Part shown: one piece after another, positions 62,189-64,000 of the stretch
How positions within the stretch are numbered: position 1 is the stretch's first letter
Layout: each line of letters opens with the position of its first letter
Made by a program: the position numbers and the translations under genes
Assembly: GCF_002812805.1 (NCBI RefSeq)
Contig: NZ_NMUM01000040.1
Span: 186,001-250,000 of the forward strand
Direction: 5' to 3'
Length of the DNA: 64,000 nt
Source: Microbacterium lacus
GTDB taxonomy: Bacteria > Actinomycetota > Actinomycetes > Actinomycetales > Microbacteriaceae
The notes under the pieces: model-generated
Databases searched by the model: none
What the model saw: only the letters and a program-made list of their open reading frames with translations
Told to the model about the DNA's origin: nothing

Positions 62189-63412
62189 ATGAGCACCTCA
62201 ACGGCCGCGGCCCAGACGTCCGCGCCCGTCTCCCGATTCCCCCTTCGCGCCCTGCTGTTGCTGAGCTTCGGCGTGCTCGTGACGGTCACCGCCGAGTCGC
62301 TACCCGCCGGTCTGATGCCGGAGCTTTCGGCCGACCTCGGTGTGTCGTCCGCCCAGATCGGATTGCTCATCTCGGTATGGGCGTTGACCGTCATCGTCAC
62401 GAGCATCCCTCTCACTCGCGCGACCGCTCGATTCGACCGCCGGCTCGTGATCGCCGTTGCCCTGGCCGCCTTCGCGCTCGCGAACGTCGCAACCGCGTTC
62501 GCTCCGGGGTACGAATTCGCCTTCGCGACGAGGATCCTGGCCGCGATAGCGCACGGCGCCTTCTGGGCGGTCGTCATGGTCTACGCCACCGCCCTGCTTT
62601 CTCCGGCGCACCTCGGTCGGGGGCTGGCAATCGTGACCGGCGGCGGCACCGCCGCCACGATCATCGGGCTTCCCCTCGCGACCCTGGTCGCACAGGGCCT
62701 CGGATGGCGCGCAGCCTTTGTCGGGTTGGGTGCCATCGCCCTCCTGCTCGGCGCCGTCGTTGTGCTGAAGATGCCCCCGTACCTGGCGTCAACCGCGACG
62801 CACGGCGAGCGGTCGAGCGTGTTCCGCGACCCGTCCCTGCCCGCCCTGGCGGCGTTCGGCATCGTCGCCGTCCTGATCGCGACGGCGCAGTTCGCGTCGT
62901 TCACCTACATCCGGCCCTACCTCGAGGTATCCGCGTCCATCGAGGCCGGGTGGGCCGCCGGGCTGCTGTTCGTGTATGGCGCCGCGGGTCTGCTCGGCGT
63001 CGTCGCGGCCGCGGTGGCGGCGGACCGGTACCCGCGTGGGTCGCTGCTGGTGGTCCTGATCGTTCTCGTCTCGGCCTTCGTCGCGCTGACCGTCGCCTCA
63101 CGCAGCCTTCCGACGGTCATCGTCGCGCTCATGGTGTGGGGATTCGCCCTCGGCGCGGTCTTCCCGCTGCTCCAAACGATCCTGATGCGCACCTCGACCC
63201 CGCGCACACGCAACCTCGCGGGAGCGGGGATCGTGGTGCTCTTCAATCTCGGGATCGCCGCGGGGCCGGCCATCGGAGCGGTCGTCGGCGGCGCAGAGTC
63301 TCCCACCTCGATCACCGCGGCCTCTGCCGTGGCCATCCTGATCGCCGCGGGCTTCGCCCTTGCAGGTTTCGGCCTCGGTCGACGCCGCGACCGACGAGCA
63401 AGCGCCCAGTAG
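62189..63412 (+). CDS. MFS drug-efflux-type transporter (DHA1)
   Basis: 407 residues, 12 helices. SFGVLVTVTAESLPAGLMPE at helix 1 and TIPLTRATARFDRRLVI-like SIPLTRATARFDRRLVIAVA at loop 2-3 match the AraJ/YdhP-type DHA1 exporters; GIVTGGGTAATIIGLPLATL-like VTGGGTAATIIGLPLATLVA in helix 5 is the antiporter motif C region. Likely exports a drug or sugar-like compound. Expression from the MerR-type promoter directly upstream. Confidence 0.92.
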   Translation: MSTSTAAAQTSAPVSRFPLRALLLLSFGVLVTVTAESLPAGLMPELSADLGVSSAQIGLLISVWALTVIVTSIPLTRATARFDRRLVIAVALAAFALANVATAFAPGYEFAFATRILAAIAHGAFWAVVMVYATALLSPAHLGRGLAIVTGGGTAATIIGLPLATLVAQGLGWRAAFVGLGAIALLLGAVVVLKMPPYLASTATHGERSSVFRDPSLPALAAFGIVAVLIATAQFASFTYIRPYLEVSASIEAGWAAGLLFVYGAAGLLGVVAAAVAADRYPRGSLLVVLIVLVSAFVALTVASRSLPTVIVALMVWGFALGAVFPLLQTILMRTSTPRTRNLAGAGIVVLFNLGIAAGPAIGAVVGGAESPTSITAASAVAILIAAGFALAGFGLGRRRDRRASAQ

Positions 63413-63474
63413 TCGACGCGGCACCCCAGACAGGCCAGGATGGGGCGATAGCCACTCCGGAAAGGGTGATACCC

Positions 63475-64000
63475 GTGGGCACGACCGTCTTCGAACGCCA
63501 GAAGCCCCCCGCATCCGTCATCCGGCACGCCCTCACCGGCACCCGGCAGAGCTCGTTCTGGCTCGATGACTTGCCCGCGCGACCCGCGTACCCGACACTG
63601 GCGGGCGAGCGCACCGCCGATCTCGTGGTCGTGGGTGGCGGATACACCGGCCTGTGGACGGCACTCCTCGCGCGCCGGCGTTATCCCGGCGCGCGGATCG
63701 CCCTGCTCGAAGCGCGCAAGATCGGATGGGCCGCCTCGGGCCGCAACGGGGGGTTCTGCGAGGCGAGCCTGACGCACGGCCGCGAGAACGGACTCGCGCG
63801 CTGGCCCGACCAGCTCGACGAACTCGAACGCCTGGGGCTCGCGAATCTCGATGCGATCGGATCCGACCTCGAAGAATGGGGAGTCGACGCCGAATTCGAA
63901 CGGGTCGGCTCGATGGGCGTAGCGGTCGAAGAGCACCAGCTCGACTGGCTGGACGACTGGGTCGTCGATGCCGCCTCGCGGGGTGAGGGTGAACACGTCG
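63475..64000 (+). CDS. FAD-dependent oxidoreductase (3' partial)
   Basis: Open to the window edge; 175 residues visible. A DAO-type FAD enzyme: after a ~40-residue extension (SSFWLDDLPARPAYPTLAGE) comes the dinucleotide-binding motif DLVVVGGGYTGLWTALLARR, ending in an acidic residue (ALLEARKIG), then ASGRNGGFCEASLTHG typical of gamma-glutamylputrescine/glycine oxidase-like proteins. GTG 63475 is supported by AAAGGGTG about ten bases upstream. Probably oxidises an amine; substrate cannot be fixed from the fragment. Confidence 0.88.
   Translation, partial: MGTTVFERQKPPASVIRHALTGTRQSSFWLDDLPARPAYPTLAGERTADLVVVGGGYTGLWTALLARRRYPGARIALLEARKIGWAASGRNGGFCEASLTHGRENGLARWPDQLDELERLGLANLDAIGSDLEEWGVDAEFERVGSMGVAVEEHQLDWLDDWVVDAASRGEGEHV

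Overview
The window is high-GC chromosomal DNA from an actinomycete. It is most likely a Microbacteriaceae member close to Microbacterium. The grounds are the very GC-rich codon third positions, the lhr-nei2 neighbourhood shared with other Actinobacteria, the treX/treY/treZ trehalose route, small basic Microbacteriaceae-type proteins, and many start codons that sit exactly six bases after a TANNNT box (leaderless transcription). I see no rRNA, tRNA, CRISPR array, insertion sequence or prophage gene. Gene density is close to complete and no gap exceeds 300 bases.

Layout. 0-9.4 kb: the giant helicase Lhr (5' end cut by the window) overlapping the DNA glycosylase Nei2, a YitT membrane protein, a hexapeptide-repeat protein followed by a 34-bp tandem repeat array, an orphan LysR-type ligand-binding protein, a glutamine amidotransferase and a TspO-like membrane protein. 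9.4-25.2 kb: trehalose synthesis from glycogen (treX, treY, treZ), split in two by a 9-kb module. That module holds a sodium/solute symporter, two DUF1989 proteins, a urea/guanidine carboxylase, allophanate hydrolase and a TetR regulator. It reads as a guanidine-to-ammonia pathway, and the symporter and the catabolic operon carry the same palindromic operator. 25.2-30.8 kb: small unknown genes, then a kdp potassium pump locus wrecked by a deletion that joins the middle of kdpB to the DNA-binding end of kdpE. 30.8-37.5 kb: TerC, a cation/proton antiporter, a MetE-like methyltransferase, a lipase, a small alarmone synthetase and a coiled-coil protein. 37.6-41.5 kb: a four-gene translationally coupled run made of dps, an acyl-CoA dehydrogenase-like protein, a PIG-L deacetylase/methyltransferase fusion and a glycosyltransferase. 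41.5-48.8 kb: secreted and membrane proteins, a group of flavin reductases, and an ice-binding-like adhesin. 48.8-54.6 kb: msrB-msrA, then a peptide-type ABC transporter and SDR cluster containing a second deletion chimera and a frameshift. 54.6-64 kb: an SDR with a zinc finger, a Nudix hydrolase, YaeQ, a frameshifted lactate permease, an MFS/TetR divergon, an MFS/MerR divergon, and the start of an FAD amine-oxidase-type gene.

Two themes stand out. First, the guanidine module has a candidate new TetR-operator switch and no visible guanidine riboswitch. Second, four genes carry lesions: two deletion junctions and two single-base frameshifts. These either document recent loss of potassium pumping, peptide uptake and lactate uptake, or flag assembly/base-call error, and need read-level confirmation.
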